A stretch of 64,000 nt of DNA from Owenia fusiformis (GCA_903813345.2 CAIIXF020000011.1:9398842-9462841), one strand, 5' to 3'. Positions 48,689 through 60,065 are shown, counted from the stretch's first letter. A program made the numbers and translations. The notes: generated from the sequence alone by a model not told the origin.

Positions 48689-48903
48689 AGCCTTTATCTT
48701 TTACCATCTTCTGAAAATCCCTATTATTGGCTTAATAACTTGAGTAAGAATCAATATTATTAATGTTATTATAAAAGGAAGGATCATAAATAATATATTC
48801 TTTATGAGAAACATGTACACAGCTGTGCTATGATTGTGAGTAACAACAAGCCAAGAATCATGTTTCACTCTGCAACCATCATGACCTTAGATATGTGACC
48901 ATC

Positions 48904-49208
48904 CAAGGAGGATTGGCTCCCAGGATCGAAACTCGATATTTTCCAACAATGAAAACGTCGAAATGTCGTTATTTTCTGAAATTAAAACCGACTATAAATT
49001 CAAAATAAACAGTTTAAAAGATTCGAACCAATATCTCGATCATTTCTTGTGAGTTTTGGAATTTTTCGTTTGGAAATAAGACCAAAATTCACGATTTAAA
49101 TGTTGAAGTGAACAAAATGGCGGCTGTTTGAATTCGAATTTTGTATTACGACATACCCATATATGGGACAGAATATCGGTGGTGCACTCTGGGAGCCAAT
49201 CCTCCTTG
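48904..49208. mobile_element. MITE with 20-bp inverted ends and 9-bp flanking repeat
   Basis: CAAGGAGGATTGGCTCCCAG at the left is exactly inverted in CTGGGAGCCAATCCTCCTTG at the right. GTGACCATC flanks both sides (48895-48903, 49209-49217), as for a Mutator-type 9-bp duplication. Caution: GTGACCATC also occurs in the adjacent 46-bp tandem repeats. Confidence 0.75.
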
Positions 49209-49209
49209 G

Positions 49210-49360
49210 TGACCATCAAAACATTTAATATGTAACAGTCATGCCATTTAATATGTGACCATCACAACATTTAATATGTAACAGTCATGCCATTTAATAT
49301 GTGACCATCACAACATTTAATATGTAACAGTCATGCCATTTAATTTGTGACCATCACAAC
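49210..49360 (+). repeat. tandem repeat, 46-47 bp unit, about three copies
   Basis: The unit is ATTTAATATGTAACAGTCAT, then GCCATTTAATATGTGACCAT, then CACAAC. Confidence 0.8.
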
Positions 49361-50014
49361 TATATCATTTTATTATGTGTCAAGTTTGCTAGTTTTTATA
49401 TATATCGTTTTTTTCTATCAGAATTAACAGAAATGGCTTTTATGAAAGGTTCAGTTATTGATTCTCATAATCTATTCATCTAACTTTTCTCATTATTGAA
49501 CATAAACAAACATACACACCATTTGGTTGTTTTATTTATATTTATATTTGTAAATTGTATTAAAAAATCAACACTGAATTGCTGACTTGTGTTGTTTTAA
49601 TGTATTGAGAGAAATTAACAATATTCAAGACATAAGGCTATTGATTCAACTTGACATCGCATTGTAAGATTGAGGACATATTTCTTCACATTAATTCCTG
49701 GGCAACTTTGTACAACATTTACTGCTATAGTATCAATCCTTCCTTAAGCTATTAGAGTTGGAGGTGATGGTCACCCCGGGAGTGTCACATAGTGAGGTCA
49801 TCCATCAGTTAATTTCTACAAGTCTCAGTCTTCAAGAACTGGAACTTTAGGTAAGTGTCCTCAAACAATTTAGAAAAATTGACTTTTTGAAATTTTGACT
49901 TTGTCATCCAAAAATTCAAGATTTTTGGTTCAGACAAATGGTAAGATTTATTTGTCCAAATATTGTTTGTCAGATGGACAGACAGACAGGCAGACAGACA
50001 CAGAGAGGACAGAA

Positions 50015-52255
50015 CAAGACACACAGTGATAAATATCGCACTTTGAAGAGCAAACTGGCAACCATGCAATTTACCCAGCATGGCCAAAACCTAATCAGAC
50101 CTTGGCACTAGTCTGCTCTTGCATCTGTAAACATTTCAAATTGACAAGGTTAGCGGTTTTCCTGCAATTTTGATGACAAGAATTTATTTGTAGTCTTGAA
50201 CTTTGGGAAAATTTAGATAACATCGTTTGTGACCTAATTTGATGACCTTCGACCTTGAAAATTTCACTTTTTCAGACCCCAGTAGGTGTTTTGTAATTAA
50301 GCTGACCTAAATTTAAATCCAAAATATCAATTTAGAAAATCAACTTTTTTGACCTTTTCAAGACAAGAATGACAAGAATTTATTTGTAGTCTTGAACTTT
50401 GGGAAAATTTAGATAACATCGTTTGTGACCTAATTTGATGACCTTCGACCTTGAAAATTTCACTTTTTCAGACCTCAGTAGGTGTTTTGTAATTAAGCTG
50501 ACCTAAATTTAAATCCAAAATATCAATTTAGAAAATCAACTTTTTTGACCTTTTCATGAATGAAAGGTCAAATCTGAAATCTAAGGTCAGATTTGAACTT
50601 CTGAGAACTTGTAGATGTTTTTAAAAAAAAAAAAAAATTTGGTCAATTTGGAGCAAGTTGAAAAATTCAAAATGGCCGCCAAATTGAAAAATTCAAAATG
50701 GCCACCATGTAATTCAGCCAGCATACCCAAAACCTAATCAGATCTTGGCAATAGTCTGCTCTTGCATCTGTAAAAATTTCAAGTTGAACAGATAAGTGGT
50801 TTTCCTGGAATTTTGATGACAAGATTTGTTGAAAAATTCAAAATGGCCGCCACGTAGTTTACCCAGCATGCCCTTAACCTAATCAGATCTTGGCACTAGT
50901 CTGCTATTGCATGTGTAAAAATTTCAAGTTGAACAGGTTAGCTGTTTTCTTGGAATTTTGATGACAAGAATTGATTTGTAGTCTCAAACTTTGAGAAACT
51001 TGGATAACATCATTTGTGACCTAGTTTAATGACCTTGACCTTGAAAATTTCACTTTTTCAGACCTCAGTAGGTGTTTTGTAATTAAGCTGACCTAAATTT
51101 AAATCCAAAATATCAATTTAGAAAATCAACTTTTTTGACCTTTTCAAGGTCACTGAAGGTGAATGAAAGGTCAAATCTGAAATCTAAGGTCAGATTTGAA
51201 CTTCTGAGAATTGGTAGATGTTTTTAAAAAAAAAATATGGTCAATTTGGAGCAAGTTGAAAAATTCAAAATGGCCACCAAATTGAAAAATTCAAAATGGC
51301 CACCATGTAATTCAGCCAGCATACCCAAAACCTAATCAGATCTTGGCAATAGTCTGCTCTTGCATCTGTAAATATTTCAAGTTGAACGGATAAGTGGTTT
51401 TCCTGGAATATTTGATGACAAGATTTGTTGAAAAATTCAAAATGGCCGCCACGTAGTTTACCCAGCATGCCCTAAACCTAATCAGATCTTGGCACTAGTC
51501 TGCTATTGCATGTGTAAAAATTTCAAGTTGAACAGGTTAGCTGTTTTCTTGGAATTTTGATGACAAGAATTGATTTGTAGTCTCAAACTTTGAGAAACTT
51601 GGATAATATCATTTGTGACCTAGTTTAATGACCTTGACCTTGAAAATTCCACTTTTTCAGACCTCAGTAGGTGTTTTGTAATTAAGCTGACCTAAATTTA
51701 AATCCAAAATATCAATTTAGAAAATCAATTTTTTTTACCTTTTCAAGGTCACTGAAGGTGAATGAAAGGTCAAATCTGAAATCTAAGGTCAGATTTGAAC
51801 TTCTGAGAACTTGTAGATGTTTTTTAAAAAAAAATTTGGTCAATTTGGAGCAAGTTGAAAAATTCAAAATGGCCGCCAAATTGAAAAATTCAAAATGGCC
51901 ACCATGTAATTCAGCCAGCATACCCAAAACCTAATCAAATCTTGGCAATAGTTTGCTCTTGCATCTGTAAAAATTTCAAGTTGAACGGATAAGTGGTTTT
52001 CCTGGAATTTTGATGACAAGATTTGTTGAAAAATTCAAAATGGCCACCACGTAGTTTACCCAGCATGCCCTTAACCTAATCAGATCTTGGTACTAGTCTG
52101 CTCTTGCATCTGTAAAAATTTCAAGTTGAACAGGTAAGCAGTTATCCTGGAAATTTGATGACAAGATTTGGTTTATGTCCCGCCCGACCGCACGCCCGCC
52201 CGCCCAACAGCACAAGACGACAACAATATAGCACTTTTTCAAAGTGCGATAAAAA
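50015..52255 (+). mobile_element. H3 element, copy 1, with about 600-bp tandem core
   Basis: The 5' end CAAGACACACAGTGATAAAT carries the box ATCGCACTTTGAA (50035-50047), the exact inverted complement of TTCAAAGTGCGAT in the 3' hairpin (GCACTTT-TTC-AAAGTGC, 52231-52247). The core has tandem units of about 590-600 bp (GACCTCAGTAGGTGTTTTGT at 50471, 51061, 51660) plus a partial one at about 50275. A (CCCGC)n stretch at 52180-52206 precedes the hairpin, which ends GCGATAAAAA. Confidence 0.8.
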
Positions 52256-52316
52256 CAAGTATGTGATTCCATAAGCTTACAACGTGAGCCAAAATGGCAA
52301 TATGTGTTACACTCAC

Positions 52317-52476
52317 CTTTCCTCTGTAAGGTCTTGAAGCTGTCCAAAAGTTGCATTGTTGACTGAAGTAGAGGGTCCATATCACCCTCTGCCAACAGGA
52401 GTGCATGTCTGACAGCTTCATATACAGCGCACTCTATCTTTGCACTCACATCAGATAGGTGGCGCCTGATGTCAGC
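52317..52476 (-). CDS. MDN1: midasin exon 1 of 9 in window
   Basis: It encodes 53 codons plus one base, starting ADIRRHLSDVSAKIECAV and ending near DSFKTLQRK. The acceptor is a pyrimidine-rich tract ending TTTTCAG and the donor is AAAG/GTGAGT. It enters in phase 0 and leaves in phase 1, which fits the next exon at 27342-27461 (joined codon G+AG, giving QRKERCKS). The sequence is a charged helical segment that lies before the Walker B part of the AAA module. I find no exon above it in the remaining 11.5 kb, so the upstream intron runs past the window edge. A repeat element (H3) ends only about 60 bp from its donor. Confidence 0.9.
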
Positions 52477-52589
52477 CTGAAAATATAACAAGACAGAGCT
52501 GAAACACATAAATACTCTAAAATTCTTTTATATCGCACACATGTATCAAAATATTTAAAGGTGAAGTTTTTTTTATTAAAATCAATGTA

Positions 52590-53198
52590 ACATATTTACA
52601 GGTTGTAGTGGCTATGACCCCCAAGAGGGAGTAATAGGTGCCACATAATGGTATTTACAATGATTTGTGAAATATTATAAGAAGTGTACATGTAATTGTG
52701 TAAAGTATGATATTGTACATAATTGAGAAAATAAACGGATTTAATGGAAATGATTAATGGTGCAAGCAATAAAAATGTGTAGAGTAATAGAATAAATTTC
52801 AATATTACATTATCAAATAGGATAACATGATAACATCTGATGAGATTGTACAGTAGTTCAAAGAACTACTCCTCCAAGTATAGATTGCAGTAATTATCTT
52901 TAAATGACTTTTTGAGAATAGGGATGCTTTTTGAGGTTTTGATATCAGGGGGTGTTTCATTCCATATAAGGCCACCTTGAATTAAAATACTTTTCTTTCC
53001 ATAGTTAGTGTTAAATTTGGAGATATGGAGATCATTCACTCGTCGAGTGAAATGATGATGAATGTCCATATTGCATTTATAATAATTACAAAAAAGATCA
53101 ACTGGAAAATCAATTTTTCTTAAACATTTGAACATGAATATGAGAACATTAAGATGGTAAACATCAACTATCTTTAAAATTTTGGAGAAAGAATACAT
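52590..53198 (-). mobile_element. LINE fragment, C-terminal end
   Basis: On the minus strand it reads VYHLNVLIFMFKCLRKIDFP, then VDLFCNYYKCNMDIHHHFTR, RVNDLHISKFNTNYGKKSI and LIWNETPPDIKTSKSIPILK. This is the end of a non-LTR retrotransposon ORF2 (compare HHHYTRQ and LWNALPHDIK at 61.3 kb). It is cut off at about 53198 by an H2 element. Confidence 0.8.
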
Positions 53199-55010
53199 GG
53201 CATCAACATGACAAAATGTCATCACCTAGTTGCTCACAATATTATCAATTCAATCTTAAGTCAGATTTGAATTTCTGAAAATTTGTAGATGGTTTTAAAA
53301 CAAAATTGGTCAGTTTGAAGCAAGTTGAAAACAAGACACACAGTGATAAATATCGCACTTTGAAGAGCAAACTGGCCACCATGCAATTTACCCAGCATGG
53401 CCAAAACCTAATCAGACCTTCTCACATCTGTAAACATTTCAAGTTGACAAGGTAAAGCAGTTTTCCTGCAATTTTGATGACAAGAATTTATTTGTATTCT
53501 TGAACTTTGGGAAAATTTAGATAACATTGTTTGTGACCTAATTTGATGACCTTCAACCTTGAAAATTTCACTTTTTCAGACCTCAGTAGGTGTTTTGTAA
53601 TTAAGCTGACCTAAATTTAAATCCAAAATATCAATTTAGAAAATCAAATTTTTGACCTTTTCAAGGCCACTGAAGGTCAACGAAAGGTCAAATCTGAAAT
53701 CTAAGGTCAGATTTGAATTTCTGAGAACTTGTAAATGTTTTTAAAAAAAAGATTTGGTCAATTTGGAGCAAGTTGAAAAATTCAAAATGGCCACCAATTG
53801 AAAAATTCAAAATGGCCACCATGTAATTCAGCCAGCATACCCAAAACCTAATCAGATCTTGGCAATAGTCTGCTCTTGCATCTGTAAAAATTTCAAGTTG
53901 AACAGATAAGTGGTTTTCCTGGAATTTTGATGACTAGATTTGTTGAAAAATTCAAAATGGCCGCCACATAGTTTACCCAGTATGCCCTAAACCTAATCAG
54001 ATCTTGGCACTAGTCTGCTATTGCATGTGTAAAAATTTCAAGTTAAACAGGTTAGCGGTTTTCTTGGAATTTTGATGACAAGAATTGATTTGTAGTCTCA
54101 AACTTTGAGAAACTTGGATAACATCATTTGTGACCTAGTTTAATGACCTTGACCTTCGACCTTGAAAATTTAACTTTTTCAGACCTCAGTAGGTGTTTTG
54201 TAATTAAGCTGACCTAAATTTAAATCCAAAATATCAATTTAGAAAATCAACTTTTTTGACCTTTTCAAGGTCACTGAAGGTCAACGAAAGGTCAAATCTG
54301 AAATCTAAGGTCAGATTTGAACTTCTGAGAACTTGTAGATAATTTTTAAAAAAAAAATTGGTCAATTTGGAGCAAGTTGAAAAATTCAAAATGGCCGCCA
54401 AATTGAAAAATTCAAAATGGCCACCATGTAATTCAGCCAGCATACCCAAAACCTAATCAGATCTTGGCAATAGTCTGCTCTTGCATTTGTAAAAATTTCA
54501 AGTTGAACGGATAAGTGGTTTTCCTGGAATTTTGATGACAAGATTTGTTGAAAAATTCAAAATGGCCGCCACGTAGTTTACCCAGCATGCGCTTAACCTA
54601 ATCAGATCTTGGTACTAGTCTGCTCTTGCATCTGTAAAAATTTCAAGTTGAACAGGTAAGCGGTTATCCTGGAAATTTGATGACAAGATTTGGTTTATGT
54701 CCCGCCAGCCCGCCCGCCCGCACGCCTGCCCGCCCGCCCAACAGCACAAGACGACGACAATATAGCACTTTTTCAAAGTGCGATAAAAAGTCCTTCTTGA
54801 CCTTTTTTGACCTTGGAAAGGTCATTGAAGGTCAAATCTTTTTTGACCTTGAGAAGGTCATTGGAGGTCAAATCTCAAATCTATAATCAGATTAGAACAT
54901 TTGAGAACTTGTAGATGATTTTTAAAAAAGAATTTGTTCAATTTGAAGCAAGTTAAGAGAAGACTTTAACTTCTTTAACCTTTTTTGACCTTGAGACTTT
55001 ATTTAACAAA
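53199..55010 (+). mobile_element. H2 element interrupted by H3 copy 2
   Basis: The 5' H2 end GGCATCAACATGACAAAATG, then TCATCACCTAGTTGCTCAC starts at 53199. H2-type sequence (CTTCTTGACCTTTTTTGACC) resumes after the H3 copy at about 54790. The H2 3' hairpin of this copy was not found. Confidence 0.6.
53332..54789 (+). mobile_element. H3 element, copy 2
   Basis: It has the same 5' end (CAAGACACACAGTGATAAAT; box 53352-53364) and 3' hairpin (54765-54781) as copy 1, and two core units (GACCTCAGTAGGTGTTTTGT at about 53579 and 54183). (CCCGC)n lies at 54705-54740. It is inserted in a run of A in an H2 element. Confidence 0.8.
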
Positions 55011-55567
55011 AAATGTATATGTTTCCTCAGGTTCAACAAAGTTATAGGGCTTATAACCTTTTTTTGAAAATGGATATGTTTCCTAAGGTTCAACAAAGTT
55101 ATACGGCTTTAAAGTCAAAATTGTTTTTCAAAAACCTCTCCAATTGAAATAACACAGGAGGCGAAAAATTATTTTCAAAAATGACTTTGAAGAGCTGTAA
55201 CTTTAGTATTCATCCAGTAAACTAAACACTTAGTGAACAAAAAAGTTTGACAATTCAATTTTCTATATAAAAATATTTCTTGCTGAATCGTTTACCGAAT
55301 AGATATCCTGATTTCTGGTTTGCCCCGAACCCACAATTTCTCATTGGTTTACATGGGAATGATGATTTTCAAAAATTTATCAAATTTATCGTCAGTACCT
55401 AATGTAATTTAGGAAAAAATTGGGAAAATTTGGAGGTATTGGAAATCAAGTCAAGTTATGTCTCCATTAATATTATACGTTATTACATTGCAGGTTAAGT
55501 AAATAAAAATTCAAACGTGAAGAGGCTTTAACACGTATTCAATGGGGGAGCTAAGGTTGCCAAAAAA

Positions 55568-56024
55568 AGGCATTAACATGACAAAATGTCACCATCTAGT
55601 TGCTCACAGTATCAATCTTAAGTCAGATTTGAATTTTTGAGAATACTCAATGTCAATTTTAAGCAAGATTTTTACGCTGAGAAGGTCATTGAAGGTGAAA
55701 TCTTAAGTCAGATTTGAACTTCTGAGAACTTGTAGATGATTTTGAAAAAATTAGGTCAATTTGAAGCAAGTTGAAAGAAGACCTTTTTGACCTTTTTTAA
55801 CCTTGAAAAGGTCATTGAAAATCAAATCTTAAATGTTTAGTCAGATTTGAACTTCTGAAAACTTGCAGATGATTTGGAAAAAATTGAAGTCAGTCTAAAC
55901 AGTATCTGTTAAGTTATTGGAAGTTTTAAGAAATTGTTACAGATACACCGCCCGCCAACCACCAACCACTGCCACAAAAAAGGAGACCATAACAATATGT
56001 CACCACTTCTTGGTGGTGACATAA
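55568..56024 (+). mobile_element. H2 element, complete
   Basis: It runs from GGCATTAACATGACAAAATG (box ATGTCACCATC at 55586) to the perfect hairpin ATGTCACCAC-TTCTTG-GTGGTGACAT (55997-56022), preceded by CCGCCCGCCAACCACCAACC. It is about 460 bp and the best reference copy for H2. Confidence 0.78.
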
Positions 56025-56550
56025 TTAATTTATTATCAGCATGTTAAAAGCATTCACACTTTAATCCTAATAAATACATGTATCATTAACACATTCAACT
56101 TGTTTAATCAACCAGATGAAATCATGTTGGCTCAATCATTTCTGAGTACTTTGCATAGAAGCTCCAAATGTTGTTATGTAGAAGCCAGTTTCTGCTTTAA
56201 ACAATATTTGAAAATGGTGTAACAATGTAAGTTACTCTGGATGTTGATTGGAAATGGCAATTAACAGATGCTGAAATCTCAAAGTTATGGAAAATGAGTA
56301 GCAGATTTAATGTGAACTTTATATGGGTAGAAGCATTAAGGGCATAAACTGTTCATTTATTCATATTTTATATAAATGGTTGTCTAGTTATAGAACCATA
56401 TAATCATAAAAAAGAAAACCTGATATAAATCTGTGTAACTTTGCCTGGAAACAGATATTTGCCAGGAGACAAATATTGAACAAATTTTCAGACAAGAATT
56501 CCATAATGGCTGCCTTAAAAATGGCTGCCAAATCTCTTTGTTAATAAAAC

Positions 56551-57448
56551 TAGAAAAACAGCAACTCCAAGGAGTAGCAAATCGCACCGAACAAAACATG
56601 TTTTTATAAATAGGCTAGGCTAAGCTTATCGCTAGGCATCAGAGTTCTTTTATGAAAAATGGCAGCCATTTTGAAATTCAGCTGATACCTTTGAAATTTC
56701 TTCTGAAGCAGATCTCTTTTTTCCCTAAACATCAGCATATAAAATTGGAACCAAATCCATCCACTGGTATTTGAGTTATCAATGATTATGTTTTTTTTAC
56801 GAAAAATGGTGGCCATTTTGAAATTCAGTGGCCATCTTGAAAATGTCTTCCTGAGCAGAACTTGTTTGTCTCTAAGCATCAGCATATATAATTTGAACCA
56901 AATCCATCAACTGGTATTTGAGTTATCAAAGGTTACATTCTTTTAGGAAAAATGGCGGCCGCATTTTGAAATTTAGCTGCCATTTTGAAAATCCTTTCTC
57001 GAGCAGCGCTCCTATGTCTCTAGATATCAGCATGTAAAATTTGAACCAAATCCATTCAATGGTATTAAAGTTATCAAAGATAACGTTTTTTTACGAAAAA
57101 TAGCCGCCATTTTGAAATATGGTGGCCATCTTGAAAATGTCTTCTTGAGCAAGGCTCTTTTGTACCCAGGCAACAGCATATAAAATTTGAACCAAATCCA
57201 TTTACTAGTATTTGAATTATTAAAGATTATATTTTTTCCGAAAAATGACCGCCATTTTGAATATAGCGGCCATATTGAAAATTCCTTCTCGAGCAGAGGT
57301 CCTACACCCATAAGTCATAAGCCTATATAATTTGAATGAAATCCATCGCCCGGTATTTGAGTTATTGCCCGGACACACGAACGGACGGACGAACGGACAG
57401 ACGAACGGCTTTTCTATATCCCCCTCGAACTTCGTTTGGTGGGATAAT
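56551..57448 (+). mobile_element. H4 element, copy h, with 147-bp tandem core
   Basis: It starts TAGAAAAACAGCAACTCCAA, then GGAGTAGCAAATCGCACCGA, and ends ATATCCCCCTCGAACTTCGT, then TTGGTGGGATAAT. Core units have a period of about 147 bp (GAACCAAATCCAT at 56748, 56895, 57043, 57189). (GGAC)n at about 57370-57405 precedes the hairpin. Total 898 bp. Confidence 0.78.
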
Positions 57449-57695
57449 TGGGTGGGCCCAGAAAAAAATTGGGCCCTAAAAAATATGGGCCAAAAAAGAC
57501 CTTAAGGCCCCAAAAAGTGTGCCTTTTCGGCCTTTTAAGGCCTTATTTATTAATTTCGGGCCATATTTTGAAGAAAATAGGCCTCAAAATTTCAAAATTT
57601 GGGCCCATTTTTGGGTTTTATGGGCCCAAAATCTTTATCTATGAGTCGAAATTTGGCCCCCCCCCTTTTGGGTTCCCAGATCCGCCTCTGGATTA
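57449..57695. repeat. GGGCC-rich palindromic sequence
   Basis: Many GGGCCC, AAGGCC and TTGGGCCC words make this stretch self-complementary, and it ends GGTTCCCAGATCCGCCTCTG, which resembles MITE ends. An apparent 102-codon frame here is not credible. It directly follows H4 copy h. Confidence 0.5.
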
Positions 57696-57699
57696 TGCC

Positions 57700-59550
57700 A
57701 AATCAATTGAAATTAATTTAACAAATCCAAGTGATCATTTCTCTCAATTGAAATAGGGAGTAGCATTTCAAACAGCTGCTGCAAGTCTAAGACAATTACT
57801 TTAAGTGAAATGAACAAATTGTTTTATGTTCCCTGAATAACGTTAACATACAGTAAAACCTGTATATTCTTCTCCTACAGTCCTAGTTTTTAAAGCTGCC
57901 ATAAGCATCCATGTTGAAAAAACTCCAAATGAGAACACCTGCCAATCTGAACACTTTTTGCCAATCCCAGAAGCATTCACATTGGACAGGTTCTACTCAA
58001 CATGTAGTAAAAAATTGGAAGAAATATTGTTTTATACTTTCAAGTAACAACAAGGTCTAAGCCATATTGTTACCTTGGGAATGTATCAAGAGTGGAAATA
58101 TGTGACATAAAATACAATCCCCAATCCCCAACCTACATCATTTTAACACTTATCTTCTTGAAAAGGTTAACTTTGGTTTTAACTTAAGGAGACTATAGGC
58201 TCAATATCCCACCATTAATTAAAAGTATTATGAGACTAGAGCTACAAAAGATTCATTTTGTAGAATATAAAGGGCTTATCGATACTGTAAATGAGCCAGT
58301 GGTGGTTATACAAGAGAACCAAAGGACATCTAGGAAACAGCAATATGGAATTCCCCTGTGTAGGACAGATCCCATTGTCTTAACTGTAGTGAAGGTATGT
58401 GCAAACATCAATCTATTTCCTGAGCTTTAATTTCCCAAATGCCAGTCTACGTCTATTGATAATAGATACTATGATATGATTCTATTTCTGCTACTCAGTT
58501 GACTAAAAATCCAATTTGTCATTTGAACAAAAACCAATGTTCTGAGCTTGTCTAAGATCAACTTTCATGTGGGAATAAAATGTGATGCAATTCCCATAAA
58601 CAAGCTGCAAAAAGTAGCATTCCAACCAGATCTACAGTAGAAAAGCTCTCAAAATAGAAATATCAAAAATTCAGGAGGCCCATCACAGATAATCTCATAT
58701 CTTTTTAAGCCATGAATGCATTATTACAAAAAAGAAAAATTAAAAATGAATGTAAATACTATAGAAGGAGGCAGTAGACATTGTACCTGGAAAGGGAGGT
58801 AAGTAAGTATGGCCTATTTCCTCCCTGCTCTTCCATTCCAACATGGTTCACTGGCATGTAGCGATTATAGCGGTCCTGTCTTGGCTTATTGAATTGTTAC
58901 GAAGTCACGTATGCGGTGCGGAAGTTAGAGAGCAAATGACCATCATTTCAATGTAATAGTTTATGCAGGAAAGTTGAGATTAGGCCATTGGAGTATTTGT
59001 TTCATGCATTTGTAAAACGTTACCCACTCATAGGTCATACTTATCGTTAAACCAATAACTCAAATATATTCCCTTGTACACCGATCACCTGTTGAGATTA
59101 ATACAGGCCGATTTCAACAAATATAAACGGCGATATATTTAAAATCGTATTCAAGCATGACCACGTCCCAACTTCTTTTGTTTTCTTTACAACTAAGCTA
59201 TGACTGCAGTCTATTCAGTGTTGCGTATCGAACCTTGTTTATTATAAAAATAGTGCAACAACAAGCAGAATTCACACATTTACCCTATACTTATTCTCAA
59301 CTGAAGACATTGAATTTATCTCTTAGGTTTTACATTATAAATATCTTAACATGCAGAATACGAAAATAGAGGCTTAGGCCCAACTTTGTATGAATTTTAT
59401 GAGAATAATCTGATTTTAGAGAAATGAAAAGAAAAATGTCCACACCCTACACAAAATATTTATGGCTCCCCGGGAATACGTATGTGCTGCTTGTATATTA
59501 GAATCGTATTCCAGTTACAGAAAGAAGTACATATCATGCTAAACTTATAC
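57700..59550. other. no feature supported
   Basis: The stretch is AT-rich. An open frame at 58230-58430 (+) is followed by a donor-like GAAG/GTATGT and another at about 58785-58880 (-) by CCAG/GTACAA, but neither fits MDN1 phase or any family I know. Confidence 0.5.
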
Positions 59551-59555
59551 AACAG

Positions 59556-59696
59556 TTATGCACTTGGAGGTTTTGGATACAGGGAATATCCCGAGGGATA
59601 TATAATATGTCTTCCCTTGGTCCCTTCGGTCCCTCGGGAAGATATATTGTATATCCCTCGGGATATTCCCTGTATCCAAAACCTCCAATTGCATAA
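59556..59696. repeat. near-perfect palindrome, 141 bp
   Basis: The left arm TTATGCACTTGGAGGTTTTG, then GATACAGGGAATATCCCGAG is inverted in CTCGGGATATTCCCTGTATC, then CAAAACCTCCAATTGCATAA. The arms are about 60 bp with few mismatches and a short spacer (GGTCCCTTCGG). The apparent frames on both strands are mirror images caused by this. Confidence 0.9.
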
Positions 59697-60036
59697 TCCC
59701 TATATATTGGCCAAGGGATAATCCCAATATCCTGACTATAGGATAATATGTTTATCACATACCAATCTTGGTCATCTGGTTCACATTGTTAAATCGTGGA
59801 AATATTTTAGAATATTCATGTCCAGTTTTGTTTTCTTGGCCGTGGGCGGATTTTCATGTTCTCTCAAATATTCCCATATTTATTTTCTCGAATTTTTTAT
59901 TGATATAGTGGATGCTCTTTCCCTTTTTTTAACTATCAAACAGACCCTGATTGCCTGTGTTTTCTCCATTGCCGTTTACAGTCATTCAGCGAACGTTACA
60001 AATTATGAACAAATATGTAAGCGGCGATTATGACGT

Positions 60037-60065
60037 AGCGGGCAGATATACTATATCTGCCCGCT
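60037..60065. repeat. perfect 29-bp palindrome
   Basis: AGCGGGCAGATATA and TATATCTGCCCGCT pair exactly around one base. A half of it (ATATCTGCCCGC) also occurs near 18180. Confidence 0.85.

Larger units (their letters stand above)
27462..52316 (-). other. MDN1 intron, 24.9 kb
   Basis: Exons on either side match in phase 1. It carries a CACTA-like element, two minisatellite arrays (48 bp and 39 bp units), a long-TIR element, two foldback copies, a LINE tail, a MULE-like MITE and an H3 element. From 36760 to 39310, 39720 to 40930, 44280 to 45390 and 47200 to 48300 I see only AT-rich sequence. One open frame near 44100 with an in-phase acceptor is listed separately. Confidence 0.8.
275..52476 (-). 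other. MDN1: midasin (MDN1) gene, internal part, nine exons
   Basis: Midasin is the giant dynein-like AAA+ ATPase that strips assembly factors from pre-60S ribosomal particles in the nucleolus and nucleoplasm. In transcript order the exons are 52317-52476, 27342-27461, 19460-19619, 18608-18724, 17225-17582, 16778-17001, 15856-16229, 3947-4085 and 275-377. All eight junctions match in codon phase and give 1755 nt with no stop. Identification rests on the conserved block FEWVDSLLVNAL, DGDWLLIDNVNFC, SVLDRLNGLLEPGGVL, RLFLAMDPKNGEISRAMRNRG, which is typical of midasin AAA modules. Midasins are about 5000-5600 residues, so this is roughly a tenth of the protein; both ends lie outside the window. 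Introns are 3.6, 11.8, 0.5, 0.2, 1.0, 0.7, 7.7 and 24.9 kb. The module number (probably the fifth) is from memory and less certain. Confidence 0.93.

Noticed and set aside
57448-57756. 102-codon open frame rich in KKxGPKK
   Set aside because: It comes from a GGGCC-rich self-complementary repeat.
58230-58430. Plus-strand frame ending in a donor-like GAAG/GTATGT
   Set aside because: No similarity I can name, no clear acceptor and no partner exon; kept only as a note.
58785-58880. Minus-strand frame DRYNRYMPVNHVGMEE with donor-like CCAG/GT as an upstream MDN1 exon
   Set aside because: It would end in phase 2, but the next MDN1 exon starts in phase 0; the acceptor is poor.
59482-59758. Open frames with GGFGYREYPEGY on both strands
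   Set aside because: Mirror frames of a 141-bp palindrome.
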